Below are positions 21,910 through 31,120 of a DNA stretch of 64,000 nt, one piece after another. The stretch is from positions 2,480,001 to 2,544,000 of the forward strand of contig CP074381.1 in assembly GCA_022041995.1 (NCBI GenBank). The letters run 5' to 3'. The notes under the pieces were generated by a model. That model saw only the letters and a program-made list of their open reading frames with translations. It did not search any database and was not told the DNA's origin. Origin of the DNA: Cupriavidus necator. Its GTDB lineage: Bacteria; Pseudomonadota; Gammaproteobacteria; Burkholderiales; Burkholderiaceae. Positions within the stretch are counted from its first letter, which is position 1, and each line of letters begins with the position of its first letter. Both the position numbers and the translations under genes were made by a program.

Positions 21910-23265
21910 TTAGTGCATCAGATTGGCGTGGGCATCCGCCGCGGCGGCGATGCGTGCGCGTACCGGGGTTTCGTCCTGGCCCGGCGGCACAGCATCGGCT
22001 TCGTAATCGAGCTTGCCGTCCAGTGCATCGGCCAGTTGCCGGCGGTCCACCGCCCCAACCCATCGTGCAATGGCCAGCGTGCCCACGGCATTGCCGATCG
22101 TGTTGGTGATGGCGCGCGCCTCGGACATGAAGCGGTCGACACCGAGCAGCAGCACCATGCCGGCAACAGGGATCTTGCCCAGCGACGCCAGCGTTGCCGC
22201 CAGCGTGATAAAGCCGGAGCCGGTCACGCCCGCCGAACCCTTGGAGGTCAGCAGCAGCACGCCAAGCACCACCAGCTGGTCCGTCATGGTCAGCGGCGTA
22301 TTGGTCGCCTGGGCCACGAAGATCGCGGCCATGGCGTAGTAGATGCACTGCCCGTCCGGGTTAAAGGTCAGGCCGGAAGGCACCACCAGCCCCACCACCG
22401 GCTTGCTGACGCCGGCGTTTTCCAGCTTGCGCATCAGCTGCGGCACCACCGACTCCGACGAGCTGGTGCCGAGCACGGTGAACAGCTCATCTCGGATGTA
22501 CTTCAGGAACTTCCCCAGGCTAAATCCAGACAGCCGGGCCACGCCGCCCAGCACGATCACCACGAACAGGAAGCAAGTGATGTACATCGTGCCCATCAGC
22601 TTGCCCAGCGAGACCACCGAGCCCAGGCCGTATTTGCCCACGGTAAAGGCCATGGCGCCGAACGCCGCGATCGGCGCCAGCCGCATGATCATCCCCACGA
22701 CAGTGAAGATGCCGTGCGTAAAGGAGTCCAGGAAATCCACCACCGGCTTGGCACGCGCCCCGATATGCGACAACGCAATGCCGAACAACGTGGCAAAAAC
22801 CAGGATCTGCAGGATGTCGTTCTTGGCCAGCGCGTCGACGATGCTGGTCGGCACCAGGTTCATCATAAAGTCGATGAACGTGTGCGGTTTCTCCGCGGCA
22901 TGCGTGTAGCTGGCGATGGCCTTGGTGTCCAGGTGCGCCGGATCGATATTCATGCCATGGCCCGGCTGGACCACGTTGACGACGAGCAGGCCCAGGGCCA
23001 GCGCAAACGTCGACAACACCTCAAAGTAGATCAGGGCCCGCACGCCGACGCGGCCGAGCTCCTTCATGTTCTCCATGCGCGCGATGCCGAGCACCACCGT
23101 CGCAAAGATGATGGGCGCGAACACCATCTTGATCAGCTTGATGAACACGTCGCCAAGCGGCTTCAGGTCACTCGCGATATCGGGCGCCCACACGCCCAGG
23201 GCAACGCCGGCGCTGACGCCTAGCAATACCTGGACATAGAGCTTGCCAAGCAGCCTATGAATCAT
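21910..23265 (-). CDS. dctA: C4-dicarboxylate:cation symporter DctA
   Basis: A 451-residue DAACS-family transporter starting MIHRLLGKLYVQVLLGVSAG. LIKMVFAPIIFATVVLGIARM, a serine-rich TSSSESVVPQLMRKLE re-entrant loop, and PSGLTFNPDGQCIYYAMAA and SKGSAGVTGSGFI (substrate and ion site) mark DctA. It imports succinate, malate and fumarate, and here probably tartrate, given its neighbours. A good start codon follows GGAGA. Confidence 0.94.
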   Translation of the reverse strand: MIHRLLGKLYVQVLLGVSAGVALGVWAPDIASDLKPLGDVFIKLIKMVFAPIIFATVVLGIARMENMKELGRVGVRALIYFEVLSTFALALGLLVVNVVQPGHGMNIDPAHLDTKAIASYTHAAEKPHTFIDFMMNLVPTSIVDALAKNDILQILVFATLFGIALSHIGARAKPVVDFLDSFTHGIFTVVGMIMRLAPIAAFGAMAFTVGKYGLGSVVSLGKLMGTMYITCFLFVVIVLGGVARLSGFSLGKFLKYIRDELFTVLGTSSSESVVPQLMRKLENAGVSKPVVGLVVPSGLTFNPDGQCIYYAMAAIFVAQATNTPLTMTDQLVVLGVLLLTSKGSAGVTGSGFITLAATLASLGKIPVAGMVLLLGVDRFMSEARAITNTIGNAVGTLAIARWVGAVDRRQLADALDGKLDYEADAVPPGQDETPVRARIAAAADAHANLMH

Positions 23266-23414
23266 TGCTGTCTCCTGCTGTGTCTTTAAGGCAAAGCGCT
23301 CCCGGCGCAGCTCTCAGCGGCTGCTCTTCATGCCCGGAAGGCTGTACGGGCCGTGCAGGCCCGCAGGATGCGCCCCGGCCGTGGCCGGGACGCGCGGCTG
23401 GCGTGGCCTGGCGC

Positions 23415-24503
23415 TCAGGCCGCCTTCGCCTGCTTGCCGGCGGCGAGGAGGTCGCACACGGCCTTGGTCACTTCAGCGGTGGTTGCCTTGCCGCCCAGGT
23501 CACCGGTATGCAGCGCCGGGTTGGCGGTGACGGTTTCAACGGCCTGCATCACGCGCTGCGCCGCCTCGTTCTCGCCCAGGTGTTCCAGCAGCATGACCAC
23601 CGACCAGAAGGTGCCGACCGGGTTGGCCAGGCCTTTGCCCATGATGTCGAAGGCCGAGCCGTGGATGGGCTCGAACATCGACGGATACCGGCGCTCCGGA
23701 TCGATATTGCCGGTCGGGGCAATGCCCAGGCTGCCGGCAAGTGCTGCTGCCAGGTCGCTCAGGATGTCGGCATGCAGGTTGGTGGCGACGATGGTGTCAA
23801 GCGAGGCCGGACGGTTCACCATGCGCGCGGTCGCGGCATCGACCAGTTCCTTGTCCCAGGTGACGTCCGGGAATTCCTTGGCCACCTGCACGGCGACCTC
23901 GTCCCACATCACCATGGCGTGGCGCTGCGCATTGGACTTGGTGATCACGGTCAGCTGCTTGCGGGGGCGCGACTGCGCCAGCTTGAAGGCAAAGCGCAGG
24001 ATGCGTTCCACGCCAACGCGGGTCATCATGCTGACGTCGGTGGCAGCTTCGATCGGGTGGCCCTGGTGCACGCGACCGCCCACGCCCGAATACTCGCCTT
24101 CGGAGTTTTCGCGCACGATCACCCAGTTCAGGTCCTCCGCGGCACAGCGCTTGAGCGGCGCGTCAATGCCGGGCAGGATGCGCGTCGGGCGCACATTGGC
24201 GTACTGGTCGAAGCCCTGGCAGATCTTCAGGCGCAGGCCCCACAGGGTGATGTGATCCGGGATATGCGGGTCGCCGGCCGAGCCGAAGAGGATGGCGTCC
24301 TTGTCGCGCAGCGCGTCCAGGCCGTCGGCTGGCATCATCACGCCGTGCTGGCGATAGTAGTCGCCGCCCCAGTCGAAGTCTTCGAATTCAAAGCGGAAGT
24401 CTGCGCCGGCAGACACCAGGGCCTCCATCACTTCACGGCCGGCCGGCACCACCTCCTTGCCAATGCCGTCCCCGGGGATCGTTGCAATGCGGTACGTCTT
24501 CAT
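23415..24503 (-). CDS. Tartrate dehydrogenase/decarboxylase or D-malate dehydrogenase
   Basis: A 362-residue member of the beta-decarboxylating dehydrogenase family (isocitrate/isopropylmalate type). IATIPGDGIGKEVVPAGREV is the N-terminal nucleotide-binding signature. GLRLKICQGFDQYANVRP, VIVRENSEGEYSGVGGRVHQG and SDLAAALAGSLGIAPTGNID match tartrate/D-malate dehydrogenases (TtuC, DmlA). The family oxidises tartrate or D-malate with NAD and Mn2+, and meso-tartrate is decarboxylated to D-glycerate. The downstream glycerate kinase favours a tartrate role. The gap to dctA (23266-23414) has GC-rich inverted repeats. Confidence 0.87.
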   Translation of the reverse strand: MKTYRIATIPGDGIGKEVVPAGREVMEALVSAGADFRFEFEDFDWGGDYYRQHGVMMPADGLDALRDKDAILFGSAGDPHIPDHITLWGLRLKICQGFDQYANVRPTRILPGIDAPLKRCAAEDLNWVIVRENSEGEYSGVGGRVHQGHPIEAATDVSMMTRVGVERILRFAFKLAQSRPRKQLTVITKSNAQRHAMVMWDEVAVQVAKEFPDVTWDKELVDAATARMVNRPASLDTIVATNLHADILSDLAAALAGSLGIAPTGNIDPERRYPSMFEPIHGSAFDIMGKGLANPVGTFWSVVMLLEHLGENEAAQRVMQAVETVTANPALHTGDLGGKATTAEVTKAVCDLLAAGKQAKAA

Positions 24504-24583
24504 CTGTGTCTCCTGGTCTGAATCGCGTTGAGTGCGTGGAGCGGATTCTGGGCCGTGGACAAGGTATTGGATCGCTTGTAGAG

Positions 24584-24600
24584 TTAAACTATTCTTAACC
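24584..24600. promoter_or_regulatory. Candidate LysR operator
   Basis: A perfect dyad GTTAA-N7-TTAAC lies in the 113-base divergent region between the tartrate dehydrogenase and its LysR gene, 16 bases before the LysR start. It contains a T-N11-A core as expected for LysR regulators. Function is inferred. Confidence 0.55.
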
Positions 24601-24616
24601 TGAAATTAAAGATGGA

Positions 24617-25540
24617 ATGGCATCATCGTCCGGCATTCAGCCTTCCGAGCTGGGCTTTTTCACCTCAGTCGCCACCGCAGGCAGCCTGAGCGCGGCCGCA
24701 CGCGACCTCGGTATCACAACAGCCGCGGTCAGCAAGCGGCTGGCGCAGATGGAAGCGCGCATCGGCATGCCGCTGGTGACCCGCACCACGCGGCGCATGA
24801 GCCTGACGCCGGAGGGCGAGGTCTACCTGGAGCACGCCCGGCGCATCCTCAGCGAGATCGATGACCTGGACCAGATCCTGACCCGTTCAAAGGGCCGGCC
24901 GAGCGGCCTGCTGCGGGTGAATGCCACGCTGGGGTTCGGGCGCATGCATGTGGCGCCGGTGATTTCCGAGTATGTCGCCACCTACCCCGAGGTCGATGTC
25001 CAGCTCCAGCTGTCCGCCGACCCGCCGCCGCTGACCGAAGATGCCTTCGACGTCTGCGTCCGCTTCGGCCAGCCGCCCGACGCCCGCATCGTGGCCAGGA
25101 AGCTGGCGCCGAACCGACGCCTGCTGTGCGCCTCGCCCAAATACCTGCGCAGGCACGGCACACCACACACGCCCTCTGACCTGCGCCAACACAATTGCAT
25201 CGGCATCCGGCAGGGCAGCGACGCCTATGGCGTGTGGCGCCTGACCTCAGGAAAAGGGGCAAAGGCGCGGACCGAATCGGTCCATGTGCGCGGCAACCTC
25301 ACCACCAATGACGGCGAGATCGCGGTCAACTGGGCGCTGGAAGGGCATGGCATCCTGATGCGCGCGGAGTGGGATATCGAGCGGTTCCTGCACAGTGGCC
25401 GCCTGGTCCAGGTACTGCCGCAATACGCGACGCCGGAGGCGGACATCTATGCCGTCTACCAGCAGCGGCATCAGTTGTCGTCCCGGATCCGGCTGTTCGT
25501 GGAGTTCCTGGCGGCGAAATTCAGTGAGTTTGGCAAGTAG
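24617..25540 (+). CDS. LysR-family transcriptional regulator
   Basis: A 307-residue regulator with N-terminal winged helix (FFTSVATAGSLSAAARDLGI, TAAVSKRLAQMEARIG, LVTRTTRRMSLTPEG) and a substrate-binding domain of the group that includes DmlR and CrgA. It is divergent from the tartrate dehydrogenase-dctA-ttuD-pyk operon and is the likely activator. An ATG 5 bases upstream is out of frame. Confidence 0.9.
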   Translation: MASSSGIQPSELGFFTSVATAGSLSAAARDLGITTAAVSKRLAQMEARIGMPLVTRTTRRMSLTPEGEVYLEHARRILSEIDDLDQILTRSKGRPSGLLRVNATLGFGRMHVAPVISEYVATYPEVDVQLQLSADPPPLTEDAFDVCVRFGQPPDARIVARKLAPNRRLLCASPKYLRRHGTPHTPSDLRQHNCIGIRQGSDAYGVWRLTSGKGAKARTESVHVRGNLTTNDGEIAVNWALEGHGILMRAEWDIERFLHSGRLVQVLPQYATPEADIYAVYQQRHQLSSRIRLFVEFLAAKFSEFGK

Positions 25541-25587
25541 CGGCGGCAAGCAGCCGGGCGTTCACGCAGGCGAATGAAGCTCAATGG

Positions 25588-26253
25588 CTATCGGCTCTCG
25601 ATCCACTGAATCGCGAAGCGCATCAGCTCCTTGCCGTTAGGAATATCCAGCTTTTCCTTGATGTTGGCCTGATGTGCCTCGATGGTCTTGACGCTGCGAT
25701 TCAGTTTCTCGGCGATCTGGCGGGTGCTGAAGCCGAGTCCGATCAGGTGCAGGACTTCGAACTCCCGTTCCGACAGGCTCGCGATCGAGCCCGCCGGGAT
25801 TCTTTGAGGAGCCGTCACGGCCCGCGCCAGCTTTTCATGCATGGCGGCGCTCAGGTAGACATTGCCTGCCAGCACCTCGCGGATGGCATTCACAATATGC
25901 TCGGTGGCCTCGAGTTTCATCAGATACCCGTTTGCTCCTGCCCGCAGTGCGCGTTCGGCAAACAGCATTTCATCATGCATGCTGAGGACAAGGATTGCCA
26001 GCTTTGGATAGTGTTGCCGGAGCGTCCTGACAAGATCCAGGCCGGAGTTCGAGTGCAGACTGAGGTCGACAATGGCCATGTCAGGCTGGCAGGTCATCAA
26101 CGCCAGAGCATCTTCGGCACTGCCGGCCGCACAGCAGACGTGCAGGTCCTCATGCAGATTCAGCATTTGGCTTAACCCCTCCCGGATGATGGGGTGGTCA
26201 TCCACGATCAGGATCTGCGTTGCGCGGCCCGGACTAGATGGCTTCTGTTGCAT
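25588..26253 (-). CDS. NarL/FixJ-type response regulator
   Basis: A 221-residue two-domain regulator. The receiver domain has the acidic pair in IVDDH (residues 18-19), phospho-acceptor D63 in AIVDLSLHS, and the conserved Lys in YLMKLEA. The LuxR-type helix-turn-helix runs LSEREFEVLHLIGLG to RSVKTIEAHQANIKEKL. The start overlaps the kinase gene by 20 bases, so the two form a coupled two-component pair. Confidence 0.93.
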   Translation of the reverse strand: MQQKPSSPGRATQILIVDDHPIIREGLSQMLNLHEDLHVCCAAGSAEDALALMTCQPDMAIVDLSLHSNSGLDLVRTLRQHYPKLAILVLSMHDEMLFAERALRAGANGYLMKLEATEHIVNAIREVLAGNVYLSAAMHEKLARAVTAPQRIPAGSIASLSEREFEVLHLIGLGFSTRQIAEKLNRSVKTIEAHQANIKEKLDIPNGKELMRFAIQWIESR

Positions 26254-27904
26254 GGCCCGGACTCTCTGGTATCGGATAACTGATGGCAACCGTGGTGCCA
26301 CCCAGAGCATTGCGGGTGATCGTGCAGAAGCCGCCCATGAGGCGCGCGCGGTGACGCAGGTTGTGAAGTCCCAGTCCGGAGGCACGCTCCACTTGTCCCG
26401 GGTCGACCCCCACCCCATCGTCACTGATGGAAAGCCGCTGCATCCCGCCTTCGCGCTCCAGGTCGATCCCAATGTGGTGTCCCTGGCTATATTTCAGCGC
26501 GTTATTGACGGCTTCCTGTGCCGCACGGTAAAGGTTGATCTGCATCGGCGGGTCCAGCAAGTCCACGTCTGCCCCGATGCGCAGCGTGCAGTCTATGCCA
26601 TCCAGCGCGCAGGTCGTCTGCGCCAGCCCCTGCAGTGCGACCGCAAGGCCACCAGATTCCATGGCGACCGGGTCCAGGCCATGGGCAATCTTGCGAGTCA
26701 TCAAGGATGCCTGCTTCACCAGTCCGACGATGGCAGCCGCGTCCGCGGCGGCTGGATGGCCATGCTTCTGCAGTGTTCGATTCAAGGTGGTGCAGTAGAA
26801 GCCCAGGCTGGTGAGGTGCTGCCCGAGGCCGTCATGCAGTTCCCGGCCGATGAGTCTCTGCTGCTGATCGCCGATTCGGATCAGTTCCGCCTCCAGCAGA
26901 CGACGCCGTGCCATCTCCTGCTTCAGTTCATGGTTTGCTCGTTCCAGGTCCTGGGTTCGCGCTTGCACGCGCCGTTCCAGTTCGATGTGGGATGCCTGCA
27001 GCAGGCTATGGACGCGCTTCTCCTGAGCACGTGCCGCCACCAGCAGCAGCCCGGTTACTGCCACGACGTTCGCGAAGGCGCACCATCTCACAAGGCTATC
27101 GACTGGAGACTCTGCGGCAAAGGGACCGGTGCCGTTCGTGGTGCCCCAGATGGCCACGATTGAGACCATCAAGGTTGAAAAGGTGGTGCCCAGGTGATCG
27201 AAGCGCAGAGCCGCCCAGATAATGAACGGAAGAATTGCCAGGGCTGAAGGATAGTAGCCATGCCCGGCAAGCTCGGGGGCGCCGAAAATGAGGTAACTTG
27301 CCCAGAGGATTGCAACGGTCAGCCCGCACCCTTCCACTGCCTGCTTTGCGGTGCGCACAGGCCTGGGATTCGCAAGCAAGCTGAGCAGGGGCGGGGCCAC
27401 CACCAGCACCCCCAACATGTCACCGAGCCACCATTCCAGAACGGCTGAGCCGTACTCGGTGACTGATACCAGGCCCGCTCCAAGGAGGGCGGTCGCGCCA
27501 ACCAGGGCACTCACCGCTGTGCTGGCCGTCGCAGCCAGGATGATAAAGGCCAGCACGTCCCTGACGCGGTCGAGGGTGATCTGGAATCGGGCCACGTGCT
27601 TCAACAACAACGTGGCCGTCAAGGCTGCAGCCGTCGCGCCGAGGCCAATCAACGCGGCCATTGGCAATGGCACGCCGACCGACATATTGGCCAGAAGCGA
27701 GCCAATGGCAATTCCGGGGGCAGCTGCGAAACCCGTGACAAGGAGCGCAACGAGGGCCACGCCGCTGGAAGGCCACACCAGAGACACGGCACCGCCCACT
27801 ACTGCATAAGCAAGCCCCAGCTTTGCACTTGCGTAATACGCCAAAGCGACAAATCCGGCATGGACGAAAAGGCCGAGTCTTGAGTTGCGCGGGATAATGA
27901 ACAT
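26234..27904 (-). CDS. MASE1-domain sensor histidine kinase (HisKA_3 type)
   Basis: A 556-residue inner-membrane kinase. The first 300 residues form the MASE1 sensor, about eight to ten membrane segments with SLVWPSSGVALVALL near the start. A coiled coil follows (SHIELERRVQARTQDLERAN), then HisKA_3 with the phospho-histidine at about residue 357 (GRELHDGLGQHL), and an ATP-binding domain (AAQEAVNNALKYSQG, DDGVGVDP, GLGLHNLRHRA). MASE1 ligands are unknown. The chosen ATG gives MFIIPRNSRLG; the frame is open 41 codons further, without a good ribosome-binding site. Confidence 0.88.
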   Translation of the reverse strand: MFIIPRNSRLGLFVHAGFVALAYYASAKLGLAYAVVGGAVSLVWPSSGVALVALLVTGFAAAPGIAIGSLLANMSVGVPLPMAALIGLGATAAALTATLLLKHVARFQITLDRVRDVLAFIILAATASTAVSALVGATALLGAGLVSVTEYGSAVLEWWLGDMLGVLVVAPPLLSLLANPRPVRTAKQAVEGCGLTVAILWASYLIFGAPELAGHGYYPSALAILPFIIWAALRFDHLGTTFSTLMVSIVAIWGTTNGTGPFAAESPVDSLVRWCAFANVVAVTGLLLVAARAQEKRVHSLLQASHIELERRVQARTQDLERANHELKQEMARRRLLEAELIRIGDQQQRLIGRELHDGLGQHLTSLGFYCTTLNRTLQKHGHPAAADAAAIVGLVKQASLMTRKIAHGLDPVAMESGGLAVALQGLAQTTCALDGIDCTLRIGADVDLLDPPMQINLYRAAQEAVNNALKYSQGHHIGIDLEREGGMQRLSISDDGVGVDPGQVERASGLGLHNLRHRARLMGGFCTITRNALGGTTVAISYPIPESPGHATEAI

Positions 27905-28339
27905 TGTTCGCTTCAAATCTCGGGAACAGACATTGTCACATCCAGTCATTTCTATCGTTAAGCGGAATGACGACACTCTTGCGAAAGAGTATGTTCCATG
28001 CACCTGCGGCAAATCACGAGCCTGCACCGAATCGATGCCAGGCGCAGTGCTGCAAAACCCTGGTGCCGCAACACTACTATGAATCTACGTCAGAACTCCC
28101 GGCGCGGTAAGCATCGCCGGATGGATTCGATCGGCACCGTGCAGTAATGCAGGGGCTGAGTCAGCCCTGCCCACCGGCTAGGGCAATCCCCTAGCCTCTT
28201 TTCGGAATAAAGCCTTATTTATATGCTTCCCGCCAAGGCCTACATTTCATTGCACTTGTGCGAAGTTGCGACCCTCAAACCGAAGCGAAAGAAGAATCGT
28301 TCCGGTGTTCTTGCAACGACCTGAAATGGAGGTAAAAAA
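27905..28339. other. Divergent intergenic region with two palindromes
   Basis: 435 bases between the sensor kinase and the D-x-Y-x-D-G repeat gene, with no convincing coding frame. It has a perfect dyad GGGCTGA-G-TCAGCCC at 28153-28167 and an 8-bp inverted repeat GGCTAGGG/CCCTAGCC at 28176-28196 followed by TCTTTT. An AT-rich stretch near 28200-28225 could hold the promoter of the small gene. Confidence 0.6.
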
Positions 28340-28597
28340 ATGGTAAAAACTGTCTTACTGCTCGCTGCGGCGGGTGCGGCGCTTAGTGCCGGAGTTGCCT
28401 ATGCCGGCATTGGGGCGCGAGATGTCTACACTGACGGGGCCAGCGTGATGGGGCCGCGAGACCCATATTCCGATGGAGGCAAGACCACCAAGTTTGACGT
28501 CTATTCAGATGGGGCCAAAGTCTCGGATCGACGCGACGTATTCACCGATGGCGCGAGAATCACCAACCGCGATGGCCTCGTTGACGGCAGCATGTAA
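28340..28597 (+). CDS. Small exported protein with D-x-Y/F-x-D-G repeats
   Basis: An 85-residue protein with signal peptide MVKTVLLLAAAGAALSAG cut near AYAG. The mature 62 residues consist almost entirely of five imperfect 12-13-residue units: RDVYTDGASVMG, RDPYSDGGKTT, FDVYSDGAKVSD, RDVFTDGARITN and a degenerate RDGLVDGSM. GGAGG precedes the ATG. The regular spacing of acidic Asp-Gly and aromatic residues suggests metal or ligand binding or a fibrous form; that is speculation. Family not recognised. A strong terminator follows. Confidence 0.75.
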   Translation: MVKTVLLLAAAGAALSAGVAYAGIGARDVYTDGASVMGPRDPYSDGGKTTKFDVYSDGAKVSDRRDVFTDGARITNRDGLVDGSM

Positions 28598-28673
28598 GGA
28601 ACTACAGAATAAAGTGTGCCCCTCAAAAAATGCGTGGCCGGCACTCAGCTTCTCCGGCCACAAACCAGCACCT

Positions 28674-28704
28674 CCCCCGAGTCACAGCGTCGGGGGATTT
28701 TTTT
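28674..28704 (+). terminator. Rho-independent terminator of the repeat-protein gene
   Basis: A 7-bp stem CCCCCGA/TCGGGGG with a 9-base loop, followed by A and seven T. Confidence 0.85.
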
Positions 28705-28882
28705 GTAGCGCTGTGGTCCGCGCGTGAGCCATCAGAAGGATCGCGGTGGCGTCGTCCGCATAGCCTACGTAGAGCGACTGCAGCGCAGGTGCGTTCTCCA
28801 GTGCATCGCGCACCAGGCCAAGTCGCACCGTGCGGGCCTGAAGGGTCCGTGCCTCCGCACCCGCAAGAGAACCATCCGCGCT
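28682..28882 (-). pseudogene. Start-less coding relic
   Basis: A 66-codon open frame without a start, ending at a TGA inside the terminator hairpin of the opposite gene. It reads ADGSLAGAEARTLQART, LGLVRDALENAPALQSL and YVGYADDATAILLMAH. The LQSLYVGYAD phrase resembles the N-terminal sensor region of Cache-type cyclases or phosphatases, but too little remains for a firm assignment. It abuts the stop of the neighbouring hypothetical gene and is probably a decayed end. Confidence 0.35.
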
Positions 28883-28883
28883 T

Positions 28884-29909
28884 TCACAGCAGGCGCTCCG
28901 CCTCTTCGATCAGGGCGGTGGGCGACAGCATGTCGCCACGCGCGAAACGCACCAGTGCGATGGATCGCACCAGCGGCGGATCGCCCGGGACGTGGGCAGT
29001 GAGCAGGTCGATGTCGTGTGCCGGCCCCGCGCTGTCCGCCGCGAGCAGCACGTTCATGGCACTAAGCCGCATGTGTCTTTGCTCAATGAAAAAGCAGGAG
29101 CGTGCGTCCGCCAGGACCTCGGCCAGGCATTCCAGTTGACGGTCAAGCGCCCCGGTTTCGGGGCCGAGTTGCGCAAGTTCCTGCTCGTTCGCGGCAATCT
29201 GCTCGCTCAGGCCGGCCTGCTCGCCGGGACTTGCGCCGGCATCGCCGCCGAGCACCGAGCGCATGCCGGTGCCTTGCCGTTGGAGCAGGAGCAGGCGCGC
29301 CACCAGCAGCGCCTGCTCGCGCGCGAGTACGTCGCGGCGCGACTTGCCGGCAGCGAAACGGGCGAGGCCCTCCATGCTGAACTGATCGAACATGCGCCGG
29401 ACAATTTCCTCGCGCAGCGCTTGCTCGCTGCGAGCGATGATCCTGACCTTGTGATCGCCGAAACTGACGGTGGTTTGCGGCACTTCCGTGCGCATGACAT
29501 CCCCTTCCAGCGCAACCCCGAGCGTGCGCCGCTCGGTCATCGCCATCCCCAGCACCGCAAACGCCTGCGGCGTATCGGGCGACTGGTCGAAGAACTCTCG
29601 CAGTTCAGGAGAGCGGCTGAAGGCAAGCTGCACGTCGCGCGGCGTGCCGAAGAAGGCGTGAATGCAGGGGTCGTCCCCCCATGCCTGCACGCTGGCCTCC
29701 CGAGGCGCGGGAAGACCCTGGACGAGTTCGCGCACGTAGTCCTGCGCTTGCTCGAGCGCAGGCCGAAGCCGCTGCTGGTAGCGCGACACCAGCCGCAAGC
29801 GCGGATAAATCCGGGTCACGCGCTCGGCCAGCTCGGCAATCTCTTGCTTGCCGTGCGCATGGACTCGCGCATTGCGCCGGCGCAACCACCTCAGAAAACC
29901 CATCGGCAT
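28884..29909 (-). CDS. Conserved hypothetical protein (341 aa)
   Basis: A soluble, charged and largely helical protein with no signal peptide or membrane segment. An Arg-rich N-terminus (MGFLRWLRRRNARVHAHGKQ) is followed by an alpha/beta part (DDPCIHAFFGTPRDVQLAFS, FAVLGMAMTERRTLGVAL) and a long heptad-like helix (REQALLVARLLLLQRQG to QIAANEQELAQLGPETG). The C-terminus (MRLSAMNVLL, ALVRFARGDMLSP) looks structured. I do not recognise a family. Length, composition and codon use fit a real gene. Two start codons six bases apart are possible. Confidence 0.65.
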   Translation of the reverse strand: MPMGFLRWLRRRNARVHAHGKQEIAELAERVTRIYPRLRLVSRYQQRLRPALEQAQDYVRELVQGLPAPREASVQAWGDDPCIHAFFGTPRDVQLAFSRSPELREFFDQSPDTPQAFAVLGMAMTERRTLGVALEGDVMRTEVPQTTVSFGDHKVRIIARSEQALREEIVRRMFDQFSMEGLARFAAGKSRRDVLAREQALLVARLLLLQRQGTGMRSVLGGDAGASPGEQAGLSEQIAANEQELAQLGPETGALDRQLECLAEVLADARSCFFIEQRHMRLSAMNVLLAADSAGPAHDIDLLTAHVPGDPPLVRSIALVRFARGDMLSPTALIEEAERLL

Positions 29910-29975
29910 GCTCCCACCAGGCGCCTGCCCGGCCGCTGCGCTGTTTAGTCAGGCTCCCGGCGCCGCCTTATTTAC

Positions 29976-30563
29976 TCAGCGGGCATTCCTGGGCGTGACA
30001 GAAATGGCAAGGGCTTCGGTGTAGACGGCCTGCACCTGGTCACCGCGTCGAACCGCCTTCAGTTGCTTCGGATCCTCGACATGCACGTCCACCGTCTTGC
30101 CTCTTGGCCCCTTGAGCGTCACCATGCCGGTCTTGGCGTTGACGGCCACCACATCGGCAGTCACCGTCACCTCGCGCCCGACCATGCCGCCGGGCTTGGC
30201 GCCAGGAACAGCCCGGTCGGCGGTCTCGCGTTCGGTGCTGGAGCGCATGCCACTCTGCCTGGCGAGGGTCACTGACAAGGCCTGCGTGTACTCGACGGTG
30301 ACCATGTCGCCCACGCGGATCTGCTCGAAGTTGCGCACGTCCTCGCCGACCTGTACGTCCGTGACCTTGCCCTGCTTGTTCTTGAGCGAAATGGTGCGCG
30401 TGGCGGCATCGATGGCCACCACCGTGGCGGTAGCCTTGACCGTGCCGGTGGTCTTGGTAGCCCCCACGCCCGACACCGTGTCCACGCGCGTCTCGGGCTG
30501 TGCCAGCACCGGAAAAGTTGCCGCGGCAAGTACCGCCGCCACGATTAGCTTGCTGGGATTCAT
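29976..30563 (-). CDS. Exported protein with two tandem beta-barrel-like repeats
   Basis: A 195-residue protein with signal peptide MNPSKLIVAAVLAAATFPVLA. The mature part holds two related units of about 55 residues. The first reads TATVVAIDAATRTISLKNKQ, then VGDMVTVEYTQALSVTL; the second TADVVAVNAKTGMVTLKGPR, then RGDQVQAVYTEALAISV. Each looks like a small OB/KOW-type beta domain, similar to DUF5666-like periplasmic proteins. The tandem units point to an internal duplication. Function unknown. It is divergent from the small exported protein at 30842. Confidence 0.72.
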   Translation of the reverse strand: MNPSKLIVAAVLAAATFPVLAQPETRVDTVSGVGATKTTGTVKATATVVAIDAATRTISLKNKQGKVTDVQVGEDVRNFEQIRVGDMVTVEYTQALSVTLARQSGMRSSTERETADRAVPGAKPGGMVGREVTVTADVVAVNAKTGMVTLKGPRGKTVDVHVEDPKQLKAVRRGDQVQAVYTEALAISVTPRNAR

Positions 30564-30841
30564 GACGTACTCCTTGAGCTCCGTCTGGTGGCGTGCCGCC
30601 GTTCGGCGGCGCCGGCACAATGCTGGCGCTTCTACCGAACAGGGTGATAAACGTAGGGTGCGTGCGCCAATAAGCACTTCCCCCCATTTTTTGATTGTGG
30701 GAACAACTCGCGCCAATCACGCATCCCTACCCAACTGGCGACGCTATTAACAATAGCTTACATACACGGACATCCGCTTGAATTACCCTCCGCTGCCTGA
30801 ACCTTGCCCGCCCGGGCCCACCACACGAAAAACAGCCAAAC

Positions 30842-31120
30842 ATGAAGAAGATCCACGCGTACCCGCTGATGGCAATGGCCATGCTGACTACGGCCTCGGG
30901 GGCCGCTTTGGCGCAGCATGTTGTCGGGGGAATGGGCGAGGAAGTCAGGATCGGCACGTTCGCCGGTCCGACGCACGGCACCGACAGCAATCGCGGCATA
31001 CCCACCGCGCGCAGGTTCAATACGGCTAAGCCAGGCAGGCAAGCCGCCGACCCGCGCAGCGCACGTCCGATCAGCACGCGCGGAGCTGCACCCACGCTCC
31101 CCGGCAAGCATTTGCCATAG
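30842..31120 (+). CDS. Small exported hypothetical protein (92 aa)
   Basis: The signal peptide runs from MKKIHAYPLMAMAMLTTASG to a probable cut after ALAQ. The mature part is about 67 residues, basic, Pro-, Gly- and Arg-rich and probably unstructured (TFAGPTHGTDSNRGIPTARR, ending TLPGKHLP). There are no recognisable motifs. It is upstream of, and on the same strand as, the efflux operon but 128 bases away. Confidence 0.55.
   Translation: MKKIHAYPLMAMAMLTTASGAALAQHVVGGMGEEVRIGTFAGPTHGTDSNRGIPTARRFNTAKPGRQAADPRSARPISTRGAAPTLPGKHLP

Noticed and set aside
21478..23223. 581-codon plus-strand frame opposite ttuD and dctA
   Set aside because: Composition is antisense-like and both opposite genes are unmistakable.
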